DNA from: Pseudomonas sp. PDM04 | Lineage (GTDB): Bacteria > Pseudomonadota > Gammaproteobacteria > Pseudomonadales > Pseudomonadaceae | Direction: 5' to 3' | Length of the DNA: 64,000 nucleotides | Assembly: GCF_014851765.1 (NCBI RefSeq) | Contig: NZ_JACVAI010000002.1 | Coordinates: 1,051,573 to 1,115,572 of the forward strand | Shown: in pieces, positions 8,959-18,849 of the stretch | Numbering within the stretch: position 1 is the first letter of the stretch | How the letters are laid out: each line of letters opens with the position of its first letter | Translations under genes and position numbers: made by a program | Notes under the pieces: model-generated | Databases searched by the model: none | What the model was told of the DNA's origin: nothing | The model's input: the letters and a program-made list of their open reading frames with translations, nothing else

Positions 8959-9478
8959 GCTGATCGCCAGCGACCTCGGGGCGCGGCCGGCACAACCGAC
9001 CGACCTGGGCGCGGCCTGGGCGATCCTGTCCGAGGTCATGGACCCGGAGGTGCCGGTGGTCAGCGTGGTGGACCTGGGCATCGTCCGCGACCTGGACTGG
9101 CAGGCCGGGCATCTGCACGTGGTGGTCACGCCGACCTACTCCGGCTGCCCGGCGACCGAAGTGATCGAAAGCGACATCCGCGACGCACTGGAGCTCGCCG
9201 GTTTCAGGGCGCCGCAACTGGAACGCCGGCTGACCCCGGCGTGGACCACCGACTGGATCAGCGCCAGCGGCCGCGAACGCCTGCGCGCCTACGGCATCGC
9301 GCCGCCCGAGGGCAGCACCAGCAAGCGCAGCCTGCTCGGCGAAAGCCCGGTGATCCGCTGCCCGCAATGCGGCAGCGCCCACACCGAGGTGCTCAGCGAG
9401 TTCGGCTCCACGGCGTGCAAGGCCCTGTATCGCTGCGTCGAGTGCCGCGAACCGTTCGACTATTTCAAGTGCATCTGA
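8945..9478 (+). CDS. paaD: Epoxidase maturation factor PaaD
   Basis: Protein of 177 residues with an N-terminal MIP18/DUF59 domain (WAILSEVMDPEVPVVSVVDLGIV) and a C-terminal zinc-ribbon-like cysteine cluster: CPQCGS, then STACKALYRCVECREPFDYFKC. PaaD is thought to help assemble iron-sulfur or diiron centres of the epoxidase system. The ATG at 8945 lies within the paaC end. Length and order (C-D-E) are normal for the family. Confidence 0.93.
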   Translation: MQPGELIASDLGARPAQPTDLGAAWAILSEVMDPEVPVVSVVDLGIVRDLDWQAGHLHVVVTPTYSGCPATEVIESDIRDALELAGFRAPQLERRLTPAWTTDWISASGRERLRAYGIAPPEGSTSKRSLLGESPVIRCPQCGSAHTEVLSEFGSTACKALYRCVECREPFDYFKCI

Positions 9479-9511
9479 GCGGCGCTCGGCCGTCCCAGTT
9501 GGAGAACAAGC

Positions 9512-10588
9512 ATGAGCAAATTTCACAGCCTGACCATCAAGGACGTGCGCGCGGAAACCCGTGACGCGGTGTCCATTGCCTTCGAGATTCCGCAGGCATT
9601 GCAGGACAGCTTTCACTTCACCCAGGGCCAGCACCTGGTGATGCGCACCCTGCTGGACGGCGAGGAAGTACGCCGCTCCTATTCAATCTGCACCGGGGTC
9701 AATGACGGCGAACTGCGCATCGCAGTCAAGCGCGTCGCCGGCGGGCGTTTTTCCGCCTTCGCCAACGAGCAGCTGAAAGTCGGGCACAGCCTGGAAGTCA
9801 TGCCGCCGGCCGGGCACTTCCATGTCGAGCTCGACCCGGCTCGTCATGGCCACTATCTGGCGGTCGCCGCCGGCAGCGGCATCACGCCGATCCTGTCGAT
9901 CATCAAGACCACCCTGGAAACCGAACCGCACAGCCGCGTCACCCTGCTGTATGGCAATCGCTCCAGTTCCGGTGCGCTGTTTCGCGAACAGCTCGAAGAC
10001 CTGAAGAACCGCTACCTGCAACGCCTGAACCTGATCTTCGTGTTCAGCCGCGAGCAGCAGGACGTCGACCTGTACAACGGTCGGATCAATGCCGAGAAAT
10101 GCGAGCAACTGTTCAGCCGCTGGCTCGACGTCAAAGCCCTCGACGCCGCCTTCATCTGCGGCCCGCAGGAAATGACCGAGACCGTGCGCGACAGCCTCAA
10201 AGCCAAAGGCCTGGCGCCTGAACGCATCCATTTCGAGCTGTTCGCCGCCGCAGGCAGCCAGCAGAAACGCGAGGCCCGCGAAGCCGCCCGGCAAGTGGAC
10301 GCCGCCGTCAGCCAGATCACCGTCATCAGCGACGGCCGCGCCCTGGCTTTCGACCTGCCGCGCAACAGCCAGAGCATCCTCGACGCCGGCAACGCCCAGG
10401 GCGCCGAATTGCCCTACTCGTGCAAGGCCGGCGTGTGCTCGACCTGCAAGTGCAAAGTCATCGAAGGCGAGGTGGAAATGGACAGCAACCACGCCCTGGA
10501 AGACTACGAAGTCGCCGCCGGCTATGTGCTGTCGTGCCAGGCGTTTCCGATCACCGACAAAGTGGTCCTGGATTTCGATCAGCTCTGA
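9512..10588 (+). CDS. paaE: Phenylacetyl-CoA epoxidase reductase PaaE
   Basis: Iron-sulfur flavoprotein reductase of 358 residues that passes electrons from NADPH to the PaaA diiron site. Order of domains: FAD-binding (RRSYSICTGVNDG, about 53-65), NAD(P)-binding (LAVAAGSGITPILSI, about 119-133) and a C-terminal plant-type [2Fe-2S] ferredoxin domain with cysteines in YSCKAGVCSTCKCKV and a distal YVLSCQ. A GGAG ribosome-binding site precedes the ATG. Confidence 0.95.
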   Translation: MSKFHSLTIKDVRAETRDAVSIAFEIPQALQDSFHFTQGQHLVMRTLLDGEEVRRSYSICTGVNDGELRIAVKRVAGGRFSAFANEQLKVGHSLEVMPPAGHFHVELDPARHGHYLAVAAGSGITPILSIIKTTLETEPHSRVTLLYGNRSSSGALFREQLEDLKNRYLQRLNLIFVFSREQQDVDLYNGRINAEKCEQLFSRWLDVKALDAAFICGPQEMTETVRDSLKAKGLAPERIHFELFAAAGSQQKREAREAARQVDAAVSQITVISDGRALAFDLPRNSQSILDAGNAQGAELPYSCKAGVCSTCKCKVIEGEVEMDSNHALEDYEVAAGYVLSCQAFPITDKVVLDFDQL

Positions 10589-10610
10589 AACCCGCAGCGC
10601 TGTAAAAACT

Positions 10611-10710
10611 GTGGGAGCGAGCCTGCTCGCGATGCTCCCGAGATCGACGCGTTTATCCAGAAGGCACGCGTCATCGTTGACGACCATCGCGAGCAGGCTC
10701 GCTCCCACAG
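10611..10710. repeat. REP doublet after paaE
   Basis: GTGGGAGCGAGCCTGCTCGC (from 10611) and its reverse complement GCGAGCAGGCTCGCTCCCAC (about 10689-10708) enclose about 58 bp, a classic REPIN between paaE and the DUF485 gene. Confidence 0.9.
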
Positions 10711-10759
10711 GGACCGCGCCGTTTCACCCCACAACAAAAACAACAACCGAGAGCGTGCC

Positions 10760-11068
10760 ATGACCCCACAAGACATAGAACTCATCCGCCAGCACCCCGA
10801 CTTCATCCAGTTGGTGCGCCGCAAACAGAAGCTCTACTGGTCGCTGTCGCTGATCATGCTGGTGATCTATTTCGGTTTTGTCCTGCTGGTGGCCTTCTCC
10901 CCCGCCACTCTCGGCCAGTCCCTGAAGGGCGGCGTGACGTCGGTGGGCATGCTGGTGGGCGTGGTGATGGTGCTGCTGGCGTTCGCCCTGACCGGCTTCT
11001 ATGTCTATCGCGCCAACCACGTGATCGATCCGCTCAACGACAAACTCAAGCAGGAGTGCGCCCGATGA
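10760..11068 (+). CDS. DUF485 membrane protein linked to PaaL
   Basis: Inner-membrane protein of 102 residues with two hydrophobic helices (about residues 27-49 and 61-84) and the DUF485 N-terminal signature [24 protein letters not shown]485 (YjcH-like) proteins are regularly encoded just before ActP-type sodium/solute symporters and are presumed small accessory subunits. Here its stop overlaps the symporter start (ATGA at 11065-11068), so the two are translationally coupled. Confidence 0.9.
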   Translation: MTPQDIELIRQHPDFIQLVRRKQKLYWSLSLIMLVIYFGFVLLVAFSPATLGQSLKGGVTSVGMLVGVVMVLLAFALTGFYVYRANHVIDPLNDKLKQECAR

Positions 11069-12711
11069 GTCGCCTCCTCGCGCTGTTCCTGCTGCCGCTG
11101 GCGGTGGTCACCGACCTGGCCGTTGCCGCCGAAGGCACGTCCCGCCCCTTGAACTGGAACGCCATCGGCATGTTCCTGGTGTTCGTGCTGTTCACCCTCG
11201 GCGTCACGCGCTGGGCGGCATTGCGCACCCGCTCGGCCAGCGACTTCTACACCGCTGGCGGTGGCATGAGCGGTTTCCAGAATGGCCTGGCGATTGCCGG
11301 CGACATGATCTCCGCCGCCTCGTTCCTCGGCATCTCCGCGATGATGTTCCTCAATGGCTACGACGGTTTGCTCTATGCCCTGGGCGTGCTGGCCGGCTGG
11401 CCGATCATCCTGTTCCTGATCGCCGAACGCCTGCGCAACCTGGGCAAGTACACCTTTGCCGACGTGGTCTCCTATCGCCTGGAACAGACCCCGGTGCGCC
11501 TGACCTCGGCCTTCGGCACGCTGACCGTGGCCCTGATGTACCTGGTGGCGCAGATGGTCGGCGCCGGCAAGCTGATCGAGTTGCTGTTCGGCATCGACTA
11601 CCTCTACGCCGTGATGCTGGTCGGCGTGTTGATGGTGTTCTACGTGACCTTCGGCGGCATGCTCGCCACCACCTGGGTGCAGATCATCAAGGCGGTGATG
11701 CTGCTGTTCGGCACCAGCTTCATGGCGTTCATGGTGCTCAGGCATTTCGGTTTCAGCACCGAGGCGATGTTCGCCGGCGCCACCGCCGTGCACGCCAAGG
11801 GCACGGCAATCATGGCGCCCGGTGGCCTGCTGTCGAACCCGATCGATGCGATTTCCCTGGGGCTGGGCATGATGTTCGGCACCGCCGGCCTGCCGCACAT
11901 CCTGATGCGTTTCTTCACCGTCAGCGATGCCAAGGAAGCGCGCAAAAGCGTGTTCTACGCCACGGGCTTCATCGGTTATTTCTACCTGCTGCTGATCGTC
12001 GTCGGCTTTGGCGCCATCGTCATGGTCGGCACCGAGCCGTCGTTCCGCGACGCCAGCGGCGCGATCATCGGCGGCGGCAACATGGTCGCCGTGCACCTGG
12101 CGCAAGCCGTGGGCGGCAACCTGTTCCTCGGTTTCATTTCGGCGGTGGCCTTCGCCACCATTCTCGCCGTGGTGGCCGGGCTGGCCCTGTCGGGCGCCTC
12201 GGCGGTGTCCCACGATTTGTATGCCTGCGTGATCCGCAAGGGCCAGGCCAGCGAACAGCAGGAAATGCGCATGTCACGCATCGCCACCCTGTGCATCGGC
12301 GTGCTGGCGATCATCCTCGGCCTGCTGTTCGAATCGCAGAACATCGCCTTCCTTTCCGGCCTGGTGCTGGCCATCGCGGCCTCGGTGAATTTCCCGGTGC
12401 TGTTCCTTTCGATGTACTGGAAAGGCCTGACCACCCGCGGCGCGGTGATGGGCAGCCTGATGGGGCTGGTCTCTGCCATCGTCCTGCTGGTGCTCAGCCC
12501 GGCGGTCTGGGTCAACGTCATGCATCACGACAAGGCCCTGTTCCCGTACTCGAACCCGGCACTGTTTTCCATGAGCCTGGCGTTCTTCAGCGCCTGGCTG
12601 TTCTCGGTCACCGACAGCTCGCCGCGAGCGGCGCTCGAACGCGGCCGCTACCTGGCGCAGTTCATCCGCTCGATGACCGGTATTGGCGCCTCGGGCGCCA
12701 GCAACCACTGA
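11065..12711 (+). CDS. paaL: Sodium/solute symporter, phenylacetate permease PaaL
   Basis: SSS-family symporter of 548 residues with an N-terminal signal-like segment ([21 protein letters not shown]) and about 13 membrane helices, related to acetate permease ActP. Typical family sequence is [31 protein letters not shown]. Context points to phenylacetate uptake, the known role of PaaL (PhaJ) in Pseudomonas, although substrate cannot be read from sequence. The ATG at 11065 with a CAGGAG site upstream is preferred over an upstream in-frame GTG at 11056. Confidence 0.88.
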   Translation: MSRLLALFLLPLAVVTDLAVAAEGTSRPLNWNAIGMFLVFVLFTLGVTRWAALRTRSASDFYTAGGGMSGFQNGLAIAGDMISAASFLGISAMMFLNGYDGLLYALGVLAGWPIILFLIAERLRNLGKYTFADVVSYRLEQTPVRLTSAFGTLTVALMYLVAQMVGAGKLIELLFGIDYLYAVMLVGVLMVFYVTFGGMLATTWVQIIKAVMLLFGTSFMAFMVLRHFGFSTEAMFAGATAVHAKGTAIMAPGGLLSNPIDAISLGLGMMFGTAGLPHILMRFFTVSDAKEARKSVFYATGFIGYFYLLLIVVGFGAIVMVGTEPSFRDASGAIIGGGNMVAVHLAQAVGGNLFLGFISAVAFATILAVVAGLALSGASAVSHDLYACVIRKGQASEQQEMRMSRIATLCIGVLAIILGLLFESQNIAFLSGLVLAIAASVNFPVLFLSMYWKGLTTRGAVMGSLMGLVSAIVLLVLSPAVWVNVMHHDKALFPYSNPALFSMSLAFFSAWLFSVTDSSPRAALERGRYLAQFIRSMTGIGASGASNH

Positions 12712-12741
12712 TCCCCTGTTCGATAACACGGAGCAATCCTG

Positions 12742-14811
12742 ATGTCCTCCTCACCTGTTTTGCACGCCCCTACCCTGCAAAGTTTCATCGCCGGTCGCTG
12801 GATCGGCCAACACGGCGCGCAGGTTCTGCGCAGCGCCATCGACGGGCACGAAATCGCCCGCACCCACGAAGAGCGTCCGGATTTCGCCGAAGCCATCGAA
12901 CACGGCCGTCGCCAGGGCGTCAGCGGCCTGATGGCGCTGGACTTCCAGCAACGGGCCCAGCGCCTGAAGGCGCTGGCCCTGTACCTGAGCGAACGCAAGG
13001 AACAGCTCTACGCCATCTCCCACCACAGCGGTGCCACCCGCGCCGACAGCTGGATCGACATCGAGGGCGGCAACAGCACGCTGTTCACCTACGCCAGCCT
13101 CGGCTCCCGGGAGCTGCCGTCGGGCAACGTGGTCCACGAAGGCCCGGCGCTGCAACTGAGCAAGGCGGGCACCTTCGCCGGTACGCACATCCTGGTGCCG
13201 CGCGGCGGCGTGGCGGTGCACATCAATGCCTTCAACTTCCCGATCTGGGGCATGCTGGAGAAATTCGCGCCGAGCTTTCTCGCCGGCATGCCGTGCATCG
13301 TCAAACCGGCCAGCGCCACCAGCTACCTGACCGAAGCCGTGGTGCGCCTGATGGACGAGTCCGGCCTGTTGCCGGCGGGCAGCCTGCAACTGATCATCGG
13401 CGGCACCGGGGATCTGCTCGATCGCCTGCAAGGCCAGGACGTGGTGACCTTCACCGGTTCGGCCGACACCGCGGCCAAGCTGCGGGTCAACCCGAACCTG
13501 ATTCGTCATTCGGTGCCGTTCACCGCCGAGGCCGATTCGCTGAACTGCGCGATCCTCGCCCCGGACGTCACCCCGGACGACGAAGAGTTCGAGCTGTTCA
13601 TCAAGGAAGTCGCCCGGGAAATGACCACCAAGGCCGGGCAGAAATGCACCGCCATCCGCCGCGCCATCGTGCCGGCCAAACACCTGGATGCCGTGGCCGA
13701 ACGCCTGCGTGAGCGCCTGGCCAGGGTGGTGGTCGGCGACCCGTCGGTGGAAGGCGTGCGCATGGGCGCACTGGCCTCCCACGATCAGCAGAAGGACGTG
13801 GCCGAGCGCCTGGAAACCCTGCTGCAGAGCAGCGACATGCTGTTCGGTGCCCGCGACGGCTTCGAGCCCCGTGGCGAAAACGTCAGCCAGGGCGCGTTCT
13901 TCGCCCCGACCCTGTTGCAGGCCCGTGACCCGCATGCCGAAGGCGGCGCCCATGACATCGAAGCGTTCGGCCCCGTCAGCACCTTGATGGCCTACGACGA
14001 CCTGGATGAAGCACTGGCGCTGGCCGCACGCGGCAAGGGCAGCCTGGTCGCCAGCCTGGTGACCAAAGACCCGCAGGTGGCCGCCAAGGCCATTCCGGTG
14101 GCGGCGGCCCTGCACGGACGCCTGCTGGTGCTGGACCGCCACTGCGCCGGCGAATCCACCGGCCACGGTTCGCCATTGCCGCAACTCAAGCACGGCGGCC
14201 CGGGTCGTGCCGGCGGAGGTGAAGAACTCGGCGGTCTGCGTGCGGTGAAACACTACCTGCAACGCGCGGCGGTCCAGGGCTCGCCGACCATGCTGGCAGC
14301 GGTCACCGGGGAATACGTGCGCGGCGCGAACGTCATCGAGACCGAGGTGCACCCCTTCCGCCGGTACTTCCAGGACCTGCAGATCGGCGAATCCCTGCTG
14401 ACCCACCGTCGCACCGTGACCGAGGCCGACCTGGTGAACTTCGGCTGCCTGTCCGGCGACCACTTCTACATGCACTTCGACGACATCGCGGCCAAGGAGT
14501 CGCAGTTCGGCAAGCGCATCGCCCACGGTTACTTCGTGCTGTCGGCGGCGGCCGGGCTGTTCGTTTCACCCGCGCCAGGACCGGTGCTGGCCAACTATGG
14601 CCTGGACACCCTGCGCTTCATCAACCCGGTGGGCATCGGCGACACCATCCAGGCGCGCCTGACCTGCAAACGCAAGATCGACCAGGGCAAGAAGAGCCCG
14701 CAGGGCATCCCGCAAGGCGTGGTGGCGTGGGACGTGGAAGTCACCAACCAGCTGGGCGAGTTGGTGGCCAGTTACGACATCCTGACCCTGGTGGTCAAGC
14801 GCGAGGACTGA
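12742..14811 (+). CDS. paaZ: Oxepin-CoA hydrolase / semialdehyde dehydrogenase PaaZ
   Basis: Bifunctional ring-cleaving enzyme of 689 residues, called PaaN in Pseudomonas literature. An N-terminal aldehyde dehydrogenase domain (about 1-520) has the NADP-binding FTGSADTAAKL region and the catalytic cysteine in KAGQKCTAIRRA. A C-terminal MaoC-type hotdog hydratase (about 535-685) carries SGDHFYMHFDD and GKRIAHGYFVLS. The hydratase opens oxepin-CoA to an aldehyde, which the dehydrogenase oxidises to 3-oxo-5,6-dehydrosuberyl-CoA, the substrate of PaaJ. Both active sites look intact. Confidence 0.95.
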   Translation: MSSSPVLHAPTLQSFIAGRWIGQHGAQVLRSAIDGHEIARTHEERPDFAEAIEHGRRQGVSGLMALDFQQRAQRLKALALYLSERKEQLYAISHHSGATRADSWIDIEGGNSTLFTYASLGSRELPSGNVVHEGPALQLSKAGTFAGTHILVPRGGVAVHINAFNFPIWGMLEKFAPSFLAGMPCIVKPASATSYLTEAVVRLMDESGLLPAGSLQLIIGGTGDLLDRLQGQDVVTFTGSADTAAKLRVNPNLIRHSVPFTAEADSLNCAILAPDVTPDDEEFELFIKEVAREMTTKAGQKCTAIRRAIVPAKHLDAVAERLRERLARVVVGDPSVEGVRMGALASHDQQKDVAERLETLLQSSDMLFGARDGFEPRGENVSQGAFFAPTLLQARDPHAEGGAHDIEAFGPVSTLMAYDDLDEALALAARGKGSLVASLVTKDPQVAAKAIPVAAALHGRLLVLDRHCAGESTGHGSPLPQLKHGGPGRAGGGEELGGLRAVKHYLQRAAVQGSPTMLAAVTGEYVRGANVIETEVHPFRRYFQDLQIGESLLTHRRTVTEADLVNFGCLSGDHFYMHFDDIAAKESQFGKRIAHGYFVLSAAAGLFVSPAPGPVLANYGLDTLRFINPVGIGDTIQARLTCKRKIDQGKKSPQGIPQGVVAWDVEVTNQLGELVASYDILTLVVKRED

Positions 14812-14840
14812 TTACGAGCTTGTGCCGAACCGGCTGGCCT

Positions 14841-14896
14841 CATCGCGGGCAAACCCGCTCCCACCCAAGCACCTGTGGGAGCGAGCCTGCTCGCGA
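14841..14896. repeat. REP doublet between convergent paaZ and luxR-type gene
   Basis: CATCGCGGGCAAACCCGCTC (14841-14860) and GTGGGAGCGAGCCTGCTCGC (from 14875) sit in the 92-bp space between two convergent genes, where they may also act in transcription termination. Confidence 0.8.
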
Positions 14897-14903
14897 GGGG
14901 CCA

Positions 14904-15743
14904 TCAATGCCGGCGCAACCACTCGATAAACAGCGCAAACAACTCCGACTGCGAACCGACCTCCAGCTTCAGGTACAAATTCTTGCGGTGCATGCGCACC
15001 GTCTCCGGCGAGATGTTCAACTGGCTGGCCGTGGACTTCACCGAATGCCCTCGAAGCACCATGTGCGCCACTTCCCGCTCGCGCTCGGTGAGCACGTCGC
15101 TGCCGAAATGCTCGAATGCCGACTGCACCCGCTGCTTGAGATCGTCACGCCCGCCGGCTTCGTGATCAGCACGCTGCGGCAAGCCCCGCCGGCCAAACTC
15201 GGCGATGAGCTCGCGCACCAGAGGCTCGACGGCCCGCAACAGGTTCAGTTGTTCGACCCGCAGGCTCTGCCCGCCAAACCCCTGGAACAGGCTCACGGAA
15301 ATCTGCGTGTCATGGCCGGTATCCACCAGGTAAAAACTGTCCTCGGAGCTGCCCGCCTTCAGGTAGTAGGTCTTGTAGTACTCGCTGTCGAAAAAGTGAT
15401 CCGGGGCAATTTCCTCCAGGTGATAAAAGCCCTCGGCCAGGCCCTGCTCCACGGCCAGGCAAAACGGGTCGAGCAGGTAGCCCACGGAAAAATAGCGCTC
15501 CAGCAACGCCACCCGGTATTGCTCCGGGATGCCCTGCTGGTACAGCAACTGCGGCGCGCGGTCCCTGTGTTCGAGGCTGATCATCACCGACTCGATCGAC
15601 ACCAGGTGCCCGAACGCGCACGCCAGATGGTGCAGCGCGTCGGGCTCGTCGATATGGGCGAAGGCCTTGCGCAGCTCGCCATGCCATTTGTGCAAGGCGC
15701 CGAAGGGCAAGGCAATCAGTGTGTCGTCGTTGGGTTTGCTCAT
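14904..15743 (-). CDS. LuxR-family transcriptional regulator
   Basis: Protein of 279 residues with a C-terminal LuxR/FixJ-type helix-turn-helix: LTEREREVAHMVLRGHSVKSTASQLNISPETVRMHRKNLYLKLEV (about residues 212-256). The N-terminal 200 residues show no receiver or clear acyl-homoserine-lactone domain. The ATG at 15741-15743 is chosen; the frame stays open 19 codons upstream. It is 53 bp downstream of the aminotransferase gene, on the same strand, so it probably controls the putrescine-type operon in response to a catabolic signal. This role is inference from context. Confidence 0.85.
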   Translation of the reverse strand: MSKPNDDTLIALPFGALHKWHGELRKAFAHIDEPDALHHLACAFGHLVSIESVMISLEHRDRAPQLLYQQGIPEQYRVALLERYFSVGYLLDPFCLAVEQGLAEGFYHLEEIAPDHFFDSEYYKTYYLKAGSSEDSFYLVDTGHDTQISVSLFQGFGGQSLRVEQLNLLRAVEPLVRELIAEFGRRGLPQRADHEAGGRDDLKQRVQSAFEHFGSDVLTEREREVAHMVLRGHSVKSTASQLNISPETVRMHRKNLYLKLEVGSQSELFALFIEWLRRH

Positions 15744-15796
15744 GCCCCGCAGTCTAGCGGGTGAACCGGGGCCCCGTAACCGGCGATCGCTCAAAC

Positions 15797-17215
15797 TCAT
15801 TGGCCGCCATACTGGCCGCTTTGTTCAAGCTCGGCCGCCACTTCAAGGATGCAGACGCGCAACGTCTCGACGATTTCATCCACCTGGGCGTGCGTCAGGA
15901 TCAGCGGCGGCGACATCACGTTGAGGTGCATGATCGGCCGCACCAGCAGGCCCCGGGCCTGCGCACGGGAATGAATGCGCTCACCGATGTTGATCTCGTC
16001 GGCAAACAGCGCCTTGGTGCGCTTGTCGGCGACGAATTCCACGCAGGCCATCAACTTCTCGCATCGCACATCGCCCACCAGCGGCAGGTCGCTGAGGGTG
16101 GCCAGGCGCTGTTCCAGGTAGGTGCCGACCACCTCGACATGCGCCAGCAGATTTTCCCGCTCGATGATCTCGATGTTCTTCAACGCCGCCGTGCAGCACA
16201 CCGGATGGCCGCTGTAGGTGAAGCCGTGGGTGAAGCAACGACCCTTGCCCGGCTCGGCAATGACTTTCCAGATTCGCTCGGAAAAAATGCAGGCGCCCAG
16301 CGGCAGGTACGCGGAAGTCAGACCCTTGGCCGTGGTGATGATGTCAGGCTGGACCTCGAACACATCGTAAGACGCGAAGAACTTGCCCAGGCGGCCGAAG
16401 GAGGTCACCACTTCATCGGCGACAAACAGAATGTCGTAGCGCTGGCAGACCTCCCACATGCGCTTGAGATAGCCCTTGGGCGGAATGATCACGCCGCCAG
16501 ACCCCATGATCGGCTCGGCGAAGAAACCGGCGACCTTGTCGGCGCCGATGGCCCGGATCTTGTCTTCGAACTCCTGCACCAGGAACTCGAGGAACTGCGC
16601 TTCGTCCATCCCCGCCGGCGCGCGGTAGGGGTTGGGGTTCGAGACGTGATGAATCAGGTCGTTGGCGTAATCGAACTCCGGCACGCGGTCGGCGGCCTTG
16701 TTGCCGATCGACATGGTCAGCGTGGTCGAGCCGTGATAGGCGTTGAAGCGCGCGATGACATGCTTCTTGTCCGGTTTGCCACGGCAGTTCTGGTAGTACT
16801 GGATCAGCCGGTAGGCGGTGTCCACGGCAGTCGACCCGCCCGTGGTCAAAAACACATGGTCGAGGTCCCCCGGCGCCAGGCTGGCGAGTTTCTCGCACAA
16901 CTGGATGGCGACGTTGTTGGACATGTCGGAAAACGGGTTCGAATAGGCCAGCTGCCGCACCTGGTCGGCAATGGCCAGTGCCATTTCCTCGCGGCCCAGG
17001 CCGATGTTGGTGCACCACATGCCGCCGACGGCATCGAGAAAGCGGTTGCCCTGGGTGTCGTAGATGTAGGCGCCGTCACCGGCCACGATGTTCAGCGAGC
17101 CCTGCTCGGCATGCTCGTCGAACATGTGATAGCCGTGCATGTAGTGCGCCTTGTCGGCCTTGACCAGCCGCGATGCATCGGCGGCGGACAGTACGTCATG
17201 AGTGGGAGTAGCCAT
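15797..17215 (-). CDS. Class III (omega) aminotransferase, SpuC-like
   Basis: PLP-dependent aminotransferase of 472 residues in the class III family, whose members transfer an omega amino group, for example from putrescine or beta-alanine, to pyruvate. Visible motifs are the cofactor region TTGGSTAVDTAYRLIQYY, the DEVVTSFGRLG aspartate block and the Schiff-base lysine in ITTAKGLTSAYLPLGA. It is encoded between a PotF-like binding protein and a LuxR regulator, which favours a polyamine or related amine as substrate. SpuC of P. aeruginosa is the closest type I recognise, but substrate is not certain. Confidence 0.85.
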   Translation of the reverse strand: MATPTHDVLSAADASRLVKADKAHYMHGYHMFDEHAEQGSLNIVAGDGAYIYDTQGNRFLDAVGGMWCTNIGLGREEMALAIADQVRQLAYSNPFSDMSNNVAIQLCEKLASLAPGDLDHVFLTTGGSTAVDTAYRLIQYYQNCRGKPDKKHVIARFNAYHGSTTLTMSIGNKAADRVPEFDYANDLIHHVSNPNPYRAPAGMDEAQFLEFLVQEFEDKIRAIGADKVAGFFAEPIMGSGGVIIPPKGYLKRMWEVCQRYDILFVADEVVTSFGRLGKFFASYDVFEVQPDIITTAKGLTSAYLPLGACIFSERIWKVIAEPGKGRCFTHGFTYSGHPVCCTAALKNIEIIERENLLAHVEVVGTYLEQRLATLSDLPLVGDVRCEKLMACVEFVADKRTKALFADEINIGERIHSRAQARGLLVRPIMHLNVMSPPLILTHAQVDEIVETLRVCILEVAAELEQSGQYGGQ

Positions 17216-17245
17216 ACGAAAACCTCGAACCGAAGGGTTGAACGA

Positions 17246-18349
17246 TCAGATCCCGCTTTTCACCGTGCTCCAGACCCGCGTGATGGCGCGCATATCCTTG
17301 GGGTCCTGGGTCTTTTGCGGAAACAGCCGCTGACGGGTTTCCTCATCGGGATAGATGGCGGGGTTGTTGCGCACATCGGCCTCCAGCAACGGCGTCGCGG
17401 CCGCGTTGCTGTTGGCGTAATGGATGTAATCCGTCACATCGGCCATCACCTGCGGCTTCATCAGAAAGTCGAGGAACTTGTGCGCGTTGGTCACATGCGG
17501 GGCATCGGCCGGGATGTACAGGTTGTCAAACCAGATCAGGGAGCCTTCCCGGGGAATGAAGTACGCCAGGTTGATCTTCAATTTGGCTTCTTCGGCGCGG
17601 GCCATGGCGGTCGCGTAGTCGCCGGACCAGGTCATGGCCATGCACACATCGCCGTTGGGCAGGCTGGTCAGGTAGTTGACCGAGTCGAACTTGCGAATGT
17701 AGGGCCGCACCGACAGCAGCAACTCCTGCGCCGCCTTCAGGTCCGCCGGCGCCGCACTGCGCGGGTCGCGCCCCAGGTACTTCAGGGCCAGGGGTATGAC
17801 TTCGGTCGGGGCGTCCACCAGGGTGACGCCGCAGTCGGCGAAACGCGACACGATCTTCGGATCGAAGATCATCGCCAGCGACCCGATCGGCGCGTCGGGC
17901 ATGCGCTCCCTGATCTTGTCGACGTTGTAGGTGATGCCGTTGCTGCCCCAGGTGTAAGGCGCGGAATACTGCATGCCGGCATCGAAGCCCTGCATGTCCT
18001 GCAGCACTTTGTCATCGAGGTTGGCCCAACCCGGCAGCAGTTTTTTATTCAGTGGCTGGAACACCCCGGCCTTGATCAGTGGCGGTGCCAGCGACGCATT
18101 GAGCACCACCAGGTCATAACCGGAGTGGCCGGTGAGCAACTTGGCCTGGACGGTTTCATAGGCGTCGAACGTGTCGTAGATGACCTTGATGCCGGTGGCT
18201 TTCTCGAAATCCGCCAGGGTGTTTTCACCGATGTAATCCGCCCAGTTGTAGAGCCTGAGGGTTTTACTGTCGTCCACCTCGGCGGCCTGGGCGTGGATCA
18301 GCAGGGAAACGAGAAAAAAGCTGGAAATCACTGTGAGGGCCTTGCGCAT
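17246..18349 (-). CDS. Polyamine-type ABC substrate-binding protein
   Basis: Periplasmic solute-binding protein of 367 residues, PotF/SpuD-like. It has a cleavable signal peptide (MRKALTVISSFFLVSLLIHAQA). The mature start LRLYNWADYIGENTLADFEKATGIKV is the hallmark of the PotD/PotF family, and the ligand-site region SAPYTWGSNGITYNVD is present. No permease or ATPase genes are next to it, so it either serves a transporter encoded elsewhere or acts as a sensor partner for the downstream LuxR regulator. It is the first gene of a three-gene minus-strand operon with the aminotransferase 30 bp behind. Confidence 0.88.
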   Translation of the reverse strand: MRKALTVISSFFLVSLLIHAQAAEVDDSKTLRLYNWADYIGENTLADFEKATGIKVIYDTFDAYETVQAKLLTGHSGYDLVVLNASLAPPLIKAGVFQPLNKKLLPGWANLDDKVLQDMQGFDAGMQYSAPYTWGSNGITYNVDKIRERMPDAPIGSLAMIFDPKIVSRFADCGVTLVDAPTEVIPLALKYLGRDPRSAAPADLKAAQELLLSVRPYIRKFDSVNYLTSLPNGDVCMAMTWSGDYATAMARAEEAKLKINLAYFIPREGSLIWFDNLYIPADAPHVTNAHKFLDFLMKPQVMADVTDYIHYANSNAAATPLLEADVRNNPAIYPDEETRQRLFPQKTQDPKDMRAITRVWSTVKSGI

Positions 18350-18476
18350 AGCAAATCCACCTTATCAAGCGAGTTCGGCTCTGGATGAGCAGGTGAATCC
18401 ACTATTGGCGGATTCGACGCGAGGCGCCATACCCCGAATGGGTGTGTGCCCGCCCCCACAGGTGTCCGGGTTCCCT

Positions 18477-18500
18477 TGTGGGAGCGAGCCTGCTCCGGCC
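18477..18500. repeat. Partial REP element
   Basis: GTGGGAGCGAGCCTGCTCCGGCCGG: the left arm of the standard REP is followed by a diverged right arm. It lies in the gap between the binding-protein gene and the small DUF gene; nothing else was recognised from 18350 to 18531. Confidence 0.6.
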
Positions 18501-18531
18501 GGCGTTACGACAATGGTCGTTAACGATGACG

Positions 18532-18849
18532 CTAACAGTGGGGCGGTACGTCAGAAGGTCCATGTGGGGGCTCCAGGTTGTCCAACACACGATTGACCAA
18601 CAATTCACCCAGCGCGGACAGTTGTTGAATAGCCAAAATCATATGGCGGCGCGGTCCTTCCAACTCACGAGCCAGATCGGTGGCCATGACGCTTAGGCAT
18701 GCCAGGGTTTCTGAGGCATGACAGAGCATGGACTCGGTGTCGACGTCGGGTACGACAGCGAAGAAATGGCTGGCAGATCCAGGAAGGTTGTTATGGCGAA
18801 GGGGAACATTGACGAGCTGTTCGGTGACGGGTGGTGAAGTCTTTTTCAT
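18532..18849 (-). CDS. Small DUF3077/DUF6124-like protein
   Basis: Protein of 105 residues of a type frequent in fluorescent pseudomonads, which I place in the DUF3077/DUF6124 group from memory of the pattern: a short N-terminus, then FAVVPDVDTESMLCHASETLACLSVMATDLARELEGPRRHMILAIQQLSALGELLVNRVLDNLEPP. The middle is predicted helical and amphipathic, with no signal peptide or membrane segment. AAGGAG precedes the ATG at 18847-18849 by about 8 nt. Its function is unknown; many paralogues usually occur per genome. The unit appears monocistronic. Confidence 0.7.
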   Translation of the reverse strand: MKKTSPPVTEQLVNVPLRHNNLPGSASHFFAVVPDVDTESMLCHASETLACLSVMATDLARELEGPRRHMILAIQQLSALGELLVNRVLDNLEPPHGPSDVPPHC

